64,000 nucleotides of DNA, from NCBI RefSeq assembly GCF_012935695.1, contig NZ_CP052859.1, positions 2,335,001 through 2,399,000 of the forward strand. Reading direction: 5' to 3'. Origin of the DNA: Pseudomonas sp. ADAK18 (GTDB lineage: Bacteria; Pseudomonadota; Gammaproteobacteria; Pseudomonadales; Pseudomonadaceae). Shown here in pieces: positions 8,242 to 17,153 of the stretch. Every line of letters begins with the position of its first letter. Within the stretch, counting starts at the first letter, position 1. The position numbers and the translations under genes were made by a program. The notes beneath the pieces were generated by a model. That model was not told the DNA's origin and searched no databases. It saw only the letters and a list, made by a program, of their open reading frames with translations.

Positions 8242-9645
8242 TCACCCCACTTGCGCCTGTTTTAACGCCTGAGCCAGCTCAATCAGGGCACGGTCCAGAT
8301 TGTGCTGCCCGTTAAAGCTGTGGCTCAACCGCAAGTGTTGTTGATGCAAACCGCTGACGCTGAACAGTTCGCCCGGCGCAATCACTACCTGCCTGCCCAG
8401 CATGTGCTGGAACACTTGACGCATGTCCACGGCTTGTCGCGAGGATAACCAAGAAGTCGCGCCGGCCACCGGCACCCGGTAGCTGACCCAATCAGTCAGG
8501 TGCTCGTCCAGGCGCTGGCTCATCAAGGTCGCCTGCTCTTTCAACAAACGCCGCAACGCCTGCAGATGTTGGTCAATTCGCCCGGTTTGATAGAGCCGGG
8601 CAAGCGCCCGCTGGCGGATTGAAGAGAGACGAAATGCCCGCAGCAGAAACTGGCGCTGCAACTCGGCACTCAAGTAGCGAGACAACAGGTAGCCAAAGGG
8701 CGCTTCCGGCCCGAGCACCTTCTCGAACGTGGAAAACACCATCAACCGTTCGGGGTTTACCAAGTCCCGTAACGCCGTCACCGGTTGTTCAAAGCCCAGC
8801 TCACCCTCGGTATCGTTTTCCAGCAGCCAGCAACCGTACTGATCCAGCAGGCGCACCACCTGCAAGCGCTCACCGCTGGACATGACCGAGCCCGAGGGCT
8901 GGCTGACCCTTGATGAGAGCAAAGTCAGGTGCACCGACTCGTTACGTAGCAGTAGCTCAAAAGCCGCCAGGTCCAGGCTGCCATGAAGGTAGGGCAACTC
9001 AATGACGCCCACGCCAGACTCTTGCAACAGCCGCAGAATCGACCAATCGCAGGGCGACTCCACCACAACGGTCGCGCCCTTGAGGCCCAGTACTTCAATC
9101 AGAATTTCCAGAACACCCCGCAGGTCGGCGCCAATGTAGACGTCATCTGCTTGCCAGCAACGGGTCGGTGACGAGGTGTAGCGCGCCGCCAACGCTGCCC
9201 GCAGCTCCCAGACCCCGCATGGCTGTGACCAGGGCTGCAAATGGCGCGGGTACTGGCGCACCAGTTCACGCTCCAACAGCAGTAATGGACCGTCCAGGGA
9301 CAACTGCAGTGCCGGCTCGTCTGCGCTCAGCACCAGCATGCCCGGACGGCGGGTGCCGGCATACAGTCGCTCCAGCAGGTCGCCCCCCGTACACCCTGCT
9401 GGCTGAGTGGGCACCGGCCAGGCGTAGTAGCCAGACTTGGCCACCGAGTAGATCCTGCCCTCCTTCTCCAGCAAGGAATAAGCGTACTGCACCGTCGAGA
9501 TCGATACGTTCAGGCGCCCCGACAATTGCCGCAAGGAAGGCAACTTGACCCGGGCGTCGGTGCCGACCTCGTTGATCAGGTTGATCATATAGCGATAGAC
9601 CGCCTGGTAGGCGAAGTCCGTTTGCCGATCGCCCTTGAGGATCAT
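8242..9645 (-). CDS. MocR/GntR-family regulator with aminotransferase-like domain
   Basis: A 467-residue MocR-type regulator. Residues about 8-75 form a winged helix of the GntR type (RVKLPSLRQLSGRLNVSIST, VQYAYSLLEKEGRIYSV). The rest is a fold-type I aminotransferase-like domain. The PLP-binding lysine appears retained in STFEKVLGPEAPFGYLL, which corresponds to the usual SFSKxLxPxxRxGY segment although slightly divergent. MocR proteins usually control a neighbouring gene in response to PLP or an amino compound. The ATG at 9645 has AAGGGG seven bases upstream; a GTG at 9663 is the alternative. It lies 36 bases after the 473-residue orphan in the same direction, so they likely form one unit. 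Confidence 0.88.
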   Translation of the reverse strand: MILKGDRQTDFAYQAVYRYMINLINEVGTDARVKLPSLRQLSGRLNVSISTVQYAYSLLEKEGRIYSVAKSGYYAWPVPTQPAGCTGGDLLERLYAGTRRPGMLVLSADEPALQLSLDGPLLLLERELVRQYPRHLQPWSQPCGVWELRAALAARYTSSPTRCWQADDVYIGADLRGVLEILIEVLGLKGATVVVESPCDWSILRLLQESGVGVIELPYLHGSLDLAAFELLLRNESVHLTLLSSRVSQPSGSVMSSGERLQVVRLLDQYGCWLLENDTEGELGFEQPVTALRDLVNPERLMVFSTFEKVLGPEAPFGYLLSRYLSAELQRQFLLRAFRLSSIRQRALARLYQTGRIDQHLQALRRLLKEQATLMSQRLDEHLTDWVSYRVPVAGATSWLSSRQAVDMRQVFQHMLGRQVVIAPGELFSVSGLHQQHLRLSHSFNGQHNLDRALIELAQALKQAQVG

Positions 9646-9681
9646 CTCCGGCCCCTTGCACACACCTGCAACGCCAACCGC

Positions 9682-11103
9682 TTAACGCCCTGACAGCCGA
9701 TAGTCCCGCGCCGCGCCACCCGCCGGGACAGCTGCTTCATGCCGTCCCTCGGCGACAGTGCCAGGTCGCTTACGATACAGATGGAGCACCAGCGACATCG
9801 GCAAGCCGCTGATATGGGCGATCCAGTTTTGGAGCATATCGGCCACAGGCTTGCCCTGAAGCGCCTTGTGCAATTCGGGGAGCGCCACCAGCATGCCTGG
9901 GTGACATTGACGCAAAAAACTTTCGAGCCGTTCGCCATGGTGGATAAAGGGCGAAAACAACAAACAAATCAGCTGGCTTTCGTCCAGGCCAAAGAATTCC
10001 TGTGCATAGGTTGCCGCCAGGATGCGTCCGTCCTGGGTGCCCGCCTGGGCGATCAAGTCGTCAGGGATATTTTTATGCGCCATGAACAGGCACGCCTCCT
10101 GCACGAAGCCATCGACGCCAGATGCGTAATCAAGCTCGCGCAAACACTGGGCCTGCAGACCACGCATATGCGCCATCAACAAGGGGTTGGCGCAGGCCGG
10201 ATTGCTGAAGTGAAAACCAAACGTGTCCACGTGGTAACCCAGGAACTCGGCCAGCAGGGGCGTGAACTCTTTATTCAAATCGCTGATCAGGTCGGCGATG
10301 CCAATGTAGGACAAATGGCGATGGCCGTCCTTGCCCGACGCGTCAGGCGTCACGTAATGCTCGCCATAAACATCCTGGTAATAGCCGGTGCTCCATTCAT
10401 CCATGCGGGCAAACAAGGGGTTGAGCGCCACGGGCCAGCGCTCAGGCACGGACAATCCCGCTGCCTGTGCCGTTTTTTTCAGCCACGCCAGGTATTGCCG
10501 TTGCTTGCGCGATGAGTCACCGCTGACCAGGGCGTGCACGCCGCCGCCCCACGAAGTGACACGCTGGTAGAAATCGCCCAGGGCCAGGTAGCCGTCACTG
10601 CACAACGTCGCGCGAATATCCCCTGACGTCAGGTGGCCGATCATCAACATATTGCGCCGGCTGGCTTCCTGCCCCGCACTGGAAGCCGGGCGCAGGGGGT
10701 TGAACGGCAGCACTTCCTGGTTCTCCACCATCAGCAGCTCTACGCGCGGGTCGTCATGAAAAAACAGTGCGCTGTAGCCACGATGAATGGTGTCCAGGGC
10801 GGTCTGTGTCATGCCAGCGTGCCTCAGAGTGGCGACACGCAGTTGAAAGGTCCTGGGGGATCGACCGGCAATGGTCAGTTGCGCGGCGCGCAAAAACGCC
10901 AGGCTATAGCTGCTGCCCTTGCCGGCGCCGTGGGCCACGAGCACCTTATAGTCGCCAATCTGTTCAATCCCGCCGGCCGCCACGATTAATCGTTGAATCA
11001 GTAATTGAAGTGCCGTGCGTTCAATCCGGGAAAAGTGCCCTAACAGGCGCTGTAACACTTGTTGATAAACATAGTTCATGGCCTGCTCATGAATAGCGCT
11101 CAT
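9682..11103 (-). CDS. Unrecognised 473-residue protein, co-directional with MocR regulator
   Basis: I do not recognise the family. The protein looks soluble: no signal peptide and no clear membrane segment. Visible features are a glycine-rich VLVAHGAGKGSSYSL near 52-66, which resembles but does not match a P-loop; a SPRTFQLRVATLRHAGMTQT segment; HHGERLESFLRQCHPG near 395; and many His, Asp and Glu residues that could bind metal (HRGYSALFFHDDPRVELL). The ATG at 11103 has an AGGTAG upstream. Its partner is the MocR regulator 36 bases downstream, and a 63-codon frame lies 217 bases upstream. A biosynthetic or modifying enzyme under MocR control is possible but unproven. Confidence 0.75.
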   Translation of the reverse strand: MSAIHEQAMNYVYQQVLQRLLGHFSRIERTALQLLIQRLIVAAGGIEQIGDYKVLVAHGAGKGSSYSLAFLRAAQLTIAGRSPRTFQLRVATLRHAGMTQTALDTIHRGYSALFFHDDPRVELLMVENQEVLPFNPLRPASSAGQEASRRNMLMIGHLTSGDIRATLCSDGYLALGDFYQRVTSWGGGVHALVSGDSSRKQRQYLAWLKKTAQAAGLSVPERWPVALNPLFARMDEWSTGYYQDVYGEHYVTPDASGKDGHRHLSYIGIADLISDLNKEFTPLLAEFLGYHVDTFGFHFSNPACANPLLMAHMRGLQAQCLRELDYASGVDGFVQEACLFMAHKNIPDDLIAQAGTQDGRILAATYAQEFFGLDESQLICLLFSPFIHHGERLESFLRQCHPGMLVALPELHKALQGKPVADMLQNWIAHISGLPMSLVLHLYRKRPGTVAEGRHEAAVPAGGAARDYRLSGR

Positions 11104-11181
11104 AGTTTTACTACCTGAGTTTAAGTATCAGCTTCGAGCAACCGTTAACGGATTTTCTCGACTGTTATTTCCATAGGGATA

Positions 11182-11199
11182 ACGTCCATTGCGGGACGT
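11182..11199. promoter_or_regulatory. Small palindrome upstream of the 473-residue gene
   Basis: ACGTCC, six bases, GGACGT forms a perfect inverted repeat about 80 bases before the start codon at 11103. It could be an operator for the MocR regulator. This is a position-based guess. Confidence 0.3.
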
Positions 11200-11320
11200 A
11201 TTGGCTGCCAAAGATTAGCACCGCATAACCGGACAAAAACTGGAAAACACTGGGTGACAAGCCCTCTGAAGCATAAGAAAAACGAGAGACTAGCGCAGCA
11301 GCAGTGCTTCACCGGACACC

Positions 11321-11512
11321 CTAGGAATATTCCGACAGCCTCCTACTCCGGTTTAACTCACAAACTAAAGAAGTGCCTGACGTATATAGCCAAAGCAAGT
11401 TAATCGATAGTTGCTGTTCCGATTGAACTGCCCACGACGCACATCCGTATCCTTGGATCTGCGGATGATTAATTTCGACAGGCATAGGCTGTAACTTGAG
11501 ACATTGGTTCAT
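11321..11512 (-). CDS. Possible 63-residue peptide upstream of the orphan/MocR unit
   Basis: The frame reads MNQCLKLQPMPVEINH, then a GYGCASWAV segment, a hydrophobic NLLWLYTSGTSLVCEL stretch, and a basic RSRRLSEYS tail. It has three cysteines. AAGGA stands seven bases before the ATG, which is better than expected by chance. It lies in an otherwise gene-free 703-base stretch (11104-11806), on the same strand as the downstream 473-residue gene, 217 bases away. It could be a leader peptide, a peptide precursor, or a chance frame. The 294 bases between it and mexS hold only overlapping short frames without support. Confidence 0.4.
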   Translation of the reverse strand: MNQCLKLQPMPVEINHPQIQGYGCASWAVQSEQQLSINLLWLYTSGTSLVCELNRSRRLSEYS

Positions 11513-11806
11513 TGCTCAGTCCTTGAGATGAAAATGACTCGGCAATTATCAGCGCTTGAATAATGATTAACAGATACAGAACCGGCGTATAAACCAGTTC
11601 AGATGAGGGAAAGGGAAAACAGCAGATGCCCACAAACAACGACGCCGCACTGGGATTCAGGGCGACGTCAGGGTCGGGCATATCATTTACGGGGGGTACG
11701 CGTTGGGTCAGTTGCTCAGCACCCGTGCGGATTCAATCCTTTCAAATGGCGCATTTGCCCCATTCACAGCACTGGGGCAATAGCCGTTTGCGAATTTTCC
11801 CACGGG

Positions 11807-12829
11807 TCAAACAGCTTCTACCTGCAACGCCACACGCTCACGGCACGGGCATTCGTCCATATAACGGTGAGCCTCGACGAACTGGCTGAACGGAAACACC
11901 GTCGTCTTCAATGGCACCAGCACCTTGTCAGCGGTCAACTGGTTGATATCACGCAGGGCCCGTTGCAGTGCCACCTGGTCCTGGATAATGCCCAGTTCCG
12001 GCTTGCCGGTGAAGTTGCCGATGCAGTGTACAAAGAACTGAATGTTCTTCTGGAACGCGGCACAGGCCGGGAACGGCGTCTGATTGCCGCCTTGCAAGCC
12101 ATAAAGCACCAGGCTGCCACGGGGAGCCAGAACATCCCCCAATAGCGACATCTGCGGGCCACCCAAGCCATCGAACACCACATCGACGCCACGGTTGTCG
12201 GTGAACTTGTTGATCTGCATCAGCAAATCCTGTTCTTCCGTGACAATCACCTTCTCTGCGCCCAGGGACAGCAGGTATTCACGCTCATCAGCCGTCTTGG
12301 TCGCGGCAATCACCCGCACACCCAGGGCTTTGCCCAGTTGCACAAACGAAGGGCCGGCGCAGTGGCTGGCGTCCGTCACCAGGGCAAATTGCCCAGGTTT
12401 GACCCGCGCCAGGTCGATATAGGCAAAGTAGGCAATCAGCAACGGTGTGTAGTGCACGCTGGCCTGCACCGGGCTCAAGACATCCGGATAACGGGTCAGG
12501 GCCGAACGGGGCAGGACGATCTGTTCGCCATACACCGGGTAGTCATTGGGGCTCTCGGCCGGAAAGCTGGCGACCTTGTCACCCACCGCCAAGTCGTCGA
12601 CACCCTCGCCGACGGCAACCACCACACCGGCCATTTCATGGCCCAGGCCTGACGGAAGACGTGCATGGGACGACGCCAGGTTCTGGCGCCAGAGAATGTC
12701 GTACCAGCTGATGCCAATCGCTTCGACACGCACCTGCACTTCGCCCGGTGCGGGCTTTGCGGCTGCATGCTCTTCGCATTTGAGCACCTCGGCCGGACCA
12801 AACTTGTGAAAACGGATCGTGCGGGACAT
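11807..12829 (-). CDS. mexS: MexS-like quinone oxidoreductase / MDR alcohol dehydrogenase
   Basis: A 340-residue medium-chain dehydrogenase/reductase. The N-terminal GroES-like domain includes GLGHEMAGVVVAVGEGVDDLAV, and the NAD(P)-binding domain includes VTDASHCAGPSFVQLGKALG and GVDVVFDGLGG. The opening MSRTIRFHKFGPAEVLK and the divergent pairing with a MexT-type LysR gene match MexS (PA2491 of P. aeruginosa), thought to detoxify an electrophilic metabolite. Loss of MexS there switches on MexT and the MexEF-OprN pump. The start at 12829 is preceded by GAGG six bases upstream; an upstream in-frame ATG at 12862 is less likely. Confidence 0.87.
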   Translation of the reverse strand: MSRTIRFHKFGPAEVLKCEEHAAAKPAPGEVQVRVEAIGISWYDILWRQNLASSHARLPSGLGHEMAGVVVAVGEGVDDLAVGDKVASFPAESPNDYPVYGEQIVLPRSALTRYPDVLSPVQASVHYTPLLIAYFAYIDLARVKPGQFALVTDASHCAGPSFVQLGKALGVRVIAATKTADEREYLLSLGAEKVIVTEEQDLLMQINKFTDNRGVDVVFDGLGGPQMSLLGDVLAPRGSLVLYGLQGGNQTPFPACAAFQKNIQFFVHCIGNFTGKPELGIIQDQVALQRALRDINQLTADKVLVPLKTTVFPFSQFVEAHRYMDECPCRERVALQVEAV

Positions 12830-13076
12830 CGCAAACCTCGTCAAAGTAACCTCTAATGCCACGAACTTTATCTGGGCTTTGGGAGCAAGACCATCGGTCG
12901 CCGTTAATAGTCGACATGCCTGTCATTGATTCCGCAGATGAGGAAAGCAGCTCCATCCACGTAGGAAATCTCAATTAGCCGGTGCAGAGTAGCAGTCTTT
13001 CCCCGTAAGATTCATGCCGGCCATTGTTCTCATGTGGCTGCTCTCGTCAAGTTTGCTGACTCTTCCAGGACACAAG

Positions 13077-13991
13077 ATGAACCGTAACGACCTACGTCGT
13101 GTCGACCTTAACCTGTTGATCGTATTCGAAACCTTGATGCATGAGCGCAGTGTGACTCGCGCCGCCGAGAAGCTATTCCTCGGCCAGCCGGCCATCAGCG
13201 CCGCCTTGTCACGCCTGCGCGGACTGTTCGATGACCCCTTATTCGTGCGTACCGGCCGCAGCATGGAGCCCTCGGCCCGGGCCGTAGAAATCTTCGCCCT
13301 GCTCTCCCCGGCCCTGGATTCGATCTCCACGGCGGTCAGCCGTGCCTCCGAGTTCGACCCGGCCACCAGCACTGCGGTGTTTCGCATTGGCTTGTCCGAC
13401 GATGTCGAATTCGCGTTGCTGCCGCAGTTGCTCAAGCGCCTGCGGGCCGAGGCCCCGGGAATCGTGCTGGTGGTACGCCGCGTCAACTACATCTTGATGC
13501 CAGGCCTGCTGGCCTCCGGGGAAATTTCCATCGGCGTCAGCTACACCACCGACCTGCCGGCCAACGCCAAGCGCAAGGTACTGCGGCGCAGTGTGCCCAA
13601 GCTGCTGCGGGCCGACAGCGTGCCGGGTGCGTTGAGCCTGGATGATTTTTGCGCTCGCCCCCACGCCCTGGTGTCATTCGCTGGAGACTTGAGCGGGTTT
13701 ATCGATGAGGAACTGGAAAAGCTCGACCGCAAGCGCCACGTGGTGCTGGCCGTGCCGCAGTTCAACGGGTTGGGCACGCTGCTGGCGGGCACGGACATCC
13801 TGGCCACCGTGCCAGACTATGCCTCCGAAGCGTTGACCGCTGCCGGTGGCCTGCGCGCGGAAGACCTGCCATTGCCAACACGCTCTTTTGAGCTGCACAT
13901 GGCGTGGCGCGGGTCGCAGGATAATGATCCGGGGGAACGTTGGTTGAGATCGCGGATTCAGATGTTCTTTGGCGATCCGGACAGCCTGTAA
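13077..13991 (+). CDS. mexT: MexT-like LysR-type activator
   Basis: A 304-residue LysR regulator opening MNRNDLRRVDLNLLIVFETL, with the helix-turn-helix in VTRAAEKLFLGQPAISAALSR, and effector-domain segments GEISIGVSYTTDLPANAKR and NDPGERWLRSRI. These agree with my recollection of MexT of P. aeruginosa, the activator of mexEF-oprN and mexS. AGGA lies six bases before the ATG at 13077. It is divergent from mexS but is separated from mexE by a second RND pump and a two-component system, about 8.9 kb in all. No frameshift or deletion, common in P. aeruginosa mexT, is visible: the frame is intact. Confidence 0.87.
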   Translation: MNRNDLRRVDLNLLIVFETLMHERSVTRAAEKLFLGQPAISAALSRLRGLFDDPLFVRTGRSMEPSARAVEIFALLSPALDSISTAVSRASEFDPATSTAVFRIGLSDDVEFALLPQLLKRLRAEAPGIVLVVRRVNYILMPGLLASGEISIGVSYTTDLPANAKRKVLRRSVPKLLRADSVPGALSLDDFCARPHALVSFAGDLSGFIDEELEKLDRKRHVVLAVPQFNGLGTLLAGTDILATVPDYASEALTAAGGLRAEDLPLPTRSFELHMAWRGSQDNDPGERWLRSRIQMFFGDPDSL

Positions 13992-13995
13992 ACCG

Positions 13996-14025
13996 GCAAG
14001 AGCTACCGACACCGGCAGCTCTTGC
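13996..14025. terminator. Hairpin between convergent mexT and RND gene
   Basis: GCAAGAGCT and AGCTCTTGC form a perfect nine-base stem with a 12-base loop in the 75-base gap between convergent genes. There is no run of T on either side, so it is at most a weak or factor-assisted terminator. Confidence 0.5.
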
Positions 14026-14066
14026 GCTTGGAGTTGCAAGTACTCCTTGAAAAAGTAATCACGTTG

Positions 14067-17000
14067 CTACCGAAGTGACTCAGCCAGTATCGCTGCTGAA
14101 TCTGCAACCTTGCGCCGCCGACGTTCGAACCATAGATACACCACGGGTGTGGTGTAGAGCGTGAGGATCTGCGACACCGCCAACCCGCCGACAATCGCGA
14201 TACCCAGCGGCTGACGCAATTCGGAGCCGGCGCCGTGACCAAAGGCCAGTGGCAGCGCTCCCAGCAACGCTGCCAACGAGGTCATCAGGATCGGGCGCAG
14301 CCGCAACAGGCAACCTTCACGCACCGCCTCACGGGGTGACAAGCCCCGCTGCTGCGCCTGCAAGGTGAAGTCGACGATCATGATCGCGTTTTTCTTGACG
14401 ATGCCGATCAGCAGGATGATGCCGATCATGCCCAGCACCGAAAGGTCCTGGCCGCACAGGATCAAGGCGAGCAAGGCGCCAAAGCCGGCTGACGGTAACG
14501 TCGAGATGATCGTCAGGGGATGAATCGCGTTTTCGTAGAGCACGCCAAGCACGATGTACACCGTCAGGATCGCCGCGAGAATCAGCCACGGTTGCGACTT
14601 CAACGAATCCTGGAAGGCCTGGGCGGTGCCCTGGAAACTGCCGACCACCGTGTCCGGCATGGCCACCGCCAATTTTGCCTGATCGATGGCATCCACTGCC
14701 GCACTCAAGGCCTGGCCGGGCGCCAGGTCGAACGACAGGGTAATTGCCGGGAACACCCCCTGGTGGTTGATGATGATGGGCACCTGCTCGGTCTGCACCT
14801 TCGCAAGCAGGCTCAACGGCACCAGGCTACCGGAACTGGCACGCACGAACAGATGCTCAAGGGTGGCCGTGGAGGTCTGCCAGCTGGGGTCGAGTTCGAG
14901 AATCACGTGATTCTGGTCCAGCTGGGTGAACATCGTCGCGATCTGGCGCTGGCCGAAGGCGTCATACAGCACATCGTCGATGGCTTGCACCGTCACCCCC
15001 AGCCGCGCAGCGGTCGGACGATCAATCACCAGCGTCGACTGGGCAATCGCCTGTTGCTGGTCGGAGGTCACGTGTTGCAATTGCGCCAAGGTCTTGAGCT
15101 TGTCCAGCAACACCCCGCTCCAGTGGTCCAGTTCGAGACTGTCGGGGTCCTGCAAGGTGTATTGGTACTGGGTCTTGCTGGCCCGGCCGCCAATCTGGAT
15201 GTCCTGGTTGGCCTGCATGAATACCTTGACCCCGGACAACGCATCCAGCGCCGGTTGCAAGCGGCGGATCACCTCACCAGCGCTGGCGGTACGCTCGCTG
15301 AACGGCTTGAGGTTGATCATCACCTTGCCTTGGCTGACGGTCGGGTTGGGGCCGATCCAGAAATACACGCGGGCCACTGCCGGGTCCTGGCCGATGACTT
15401 CAGCGGCGCGATTGACCTGGGCACGCATGGCAATCGGTGAGATGTCCGGCGCCGCTTCCGCCACGCCCTGGATCAAGCCATTGTCCTGCTGTGGGAAGAA
15501 GCCCTTGGGAATTTCCACGTACAACACTGCGGTGGCGGCCAAGGTGGCGATCGCCACCGCCAACGTCAGCCGCTGATGATCGAGTACCCAATCGAGGCTG
15601 CGCCGGTAGCCGTCATGCAAGCGACTGAAGACGCGCTCGCAGGCCTGGGCGAAGCGCCCTTCTTCATGCTCGGCATGGGGTTTGAGCAGCCAGGCGCAGA
15701 GCATCGGGGTGATGGTCAGCGAAACGATGCACGACATGATGATCGCCACACTGACGGTCACCGCGAACTCGCGCATCAGGCGTCCGACAATCCCCGACAT
15801 CAACAGGATCGGCAGGAACACCGCAATCAACGACACCGTCATCGACACAATGGTGAAGGCCACCTCGCGCAGGCCATCGACCGCCGATTGCAGCCGCGAC
15901 TTGCCCATCTCCAGGTGGCGCACGATGTTTTCCATGACCACGATGGCGTCATCCACCACAAAGCCGACGGCAATCGCCAGGCCCATGATCGACAAGTTGT
16001 CGAGGCTATAGCCCAACAAGTACATCGCCCCGAAAGTCGCCACCAGCGACAGCGGAATGGTCAGGCTGGGAATCAGCGTGGCGGTGGCTTTGCGAAGGAA
16101 CACGAAGATCACCACGACCACCAGGGCGATGGACAGCAGCAAAGTGAACTGCATGTCATTGACTGAGGCTTCGATGGTTTGGGTGCGGTCGCCGACCACT
16201 TGCACCTGCACGTCCCGAGGCAAGGAGGCGGTGAGTTCCGGCAGCTTGGCCTTGATCGTGGCGATGGTCGACAGCAGGTTGAAGCCCGGCTGTTTGTGGA
16301 TGTCGACGATCACCGTGGGCTCGGCCCCCAGTTGCGCGGCTTGCTGGGTGTCTTCGGCACCGGCAATCACCCGGCCGAGATCGCCCAGCTTGATCGGCAT
16401 GCCACTTTTATAGGCGATGACCTGATCACGGTAGTGCTGGGGATCGAGCAACTGGTCGGTGGCGCCCAAGGTAATCGAACGGCTCTGCCCGTCCAGGCTG
16501 CCCTTGGGCTGATCGAGGGTGCTGACGCCGATCACGTTGCGCACGTCCTCCAGGGTCAGGCCGCGGGCAGCCAGTGCATCCGGGTCGATCTGCACGCGCA
16601 CCGCAGGTTTTTGTTCGCCGTGAAAATCCACCAGGCCGACGCCCGGCATTTGCGACAGACGCTGGGCGATGTAGTTGTCGGCGTAGCGATCCAGCTCCGG
16701 CAACGTGCGGGTGGGCGATGTCAGCGCCAGGGACAACACAGTGCCTTCGGCCGGGTTGACCTTGTTGAAGGTCGGCGCGCTGGACATGGTTTTGGGCAGG
16801 TTGGGCGTAGCGGTGTTGATCGCCGTTTGCACGTCCTGGGCAGCGCCGTCGATGTCCCGATTGAGATCGAATTGCAAGACAACTTGGGTTTTCCCTGCCG
16901 CACTCGACGAGGTCATCGAGGTGACTTGCGGTACGGCGGCAAACGCCCGCTCCAGGGGCGTGGCCACTGAGGACGCCATGGTCTCGGCGCTCGCGCCGGA

Positions 17001-17153
17001 CAACTTGGCGGTGACTTGAATGGTCGGAAAATCCACCGTCGGCAATGGCGCCACCGGCAGTTGAAAATAGGCAAACGCGCCCAGCAACATGATGCCGACT
17101 GCCAACAGGCTAAGGCCGACACGGCGCTGAATCAGTCCGGCAAGGCCGTTCAT
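14067..17153 (-). CDS. RND multidrug efflux permease (MdtC-like)
   Basis: A 1028-residue inner-membrane proton/drug antiporter of the HAE1 RND family. The N terminus (MNGLAGLIQRRVGLSLLAVG) starts the first membrane helix, two large periplasmic loops follow, and the proton relay residues are visible as the Asp pair in GFVVDDAIVVMEN (TM4) and Lys in GIVKKNAIMIVDF (TM10). Sequence style is that of MdtB/MdtC rather than MexB or MexF, but only one such permease is encoded. It is the last gene of an OMF-MFP-RND unit; its ATG overlaps the MFP stop by four bases, implying translational coupling. Substrates cannot be inferred. Confidence 0.93.
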   Translation of the reverse strand: MNGLAGLIQRRVGLSLLAVGIMLLGAFAYFQLPVAPLPTVDFPTIQVTAKLSGASAETMASSVATPLERAFAAVPQVTSMTSSSAAGKTQVVLQFDLNRDIDGAAQDVQTAINTATPNLPKTMSSAPTFNKVNPAEGTVLSLALTSPTRTLPELDRYADNYIAQRLSQMPGVGLVDFHGEQKPAVRVQIDPDALAARGLTLEDVRNVIGVSTLDQPKGSLDGQSRSITLGATDQLLDPQHYRDQVIAYKSGMPIKLGDLGRVIAGAEDTQQAAQLGAEPTVIVDIHKQPGFNLLSTIATIKAKLPELTASLPRDVQVQVVGDRTQTIEASVNDMQFTLLLSIALVVVVIFVFLRKATATLIPSLTIPLSLVATFGAMYLLGYSLDNLSIMGLAIAVGFVVDDAIVVMENIVRHLEMGKSRLQSAVDGLREVAFTIVSMTVSLIAVFLPILLMSGIVGRLMREFAVTVSVAIIMSCIVSLTITPMLCAWLLKPHAEHEEGRFAQACERVFSRLHDGYRRSLDWVLDHQRLTLAVAIATLAATAVLYVEIPKGFFPQQDNGLIQGVAEAAPDISPIAMRAQVNRAAEVIGQDPAVARVYFWIGPNPTVSQGKVMINLKPFSERTASAGEVIRRLQPALDALSGVKVFMQANQDIQIGGRASKTQYQYTLQDPDSLELDHWSGVLLDKLKTLAQLQHVTSDQQQAIAQSTLVIDRPTAARLGVTVQAIDDVLYDAFGQRQIATMFTQLDQNHVILELDPSWQTSTATLEHLFVRASSGSLVPLSLLAKVQTEQVPIIINHQGVFPAITLSFDLAPGQALSAAVDAIDQAKLAVAMPDTVVGSFQGTAQAFQDSLKSQPWLILAAILTVYIVLGVLYENAIHPLTIISTLPSAGFGALLALILCGQDLSVLGMIGIILLIGIVKKNAIMIVDFTLQAQQRGLSPREAVREGCLLRLRPILMTSLAALLGALPLAFGHGAGSELRQPLGIAIVGGLAVSQILTLYTTPVVYLWFERRRRKVADSAAILAESLR

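Noticed and set aside
11603..12145. 180-codon frame on the plus strand near mexS
   Set aside because: It overlaps the mexS coding region in antisense for most of its length and has no ribosome site.
12830..13076. MexT box between divergent mexS and mexT
   Set aside because: A GTCGAC core is present near 12910, but the flanking half-sites match the consensus too weakly to claim.
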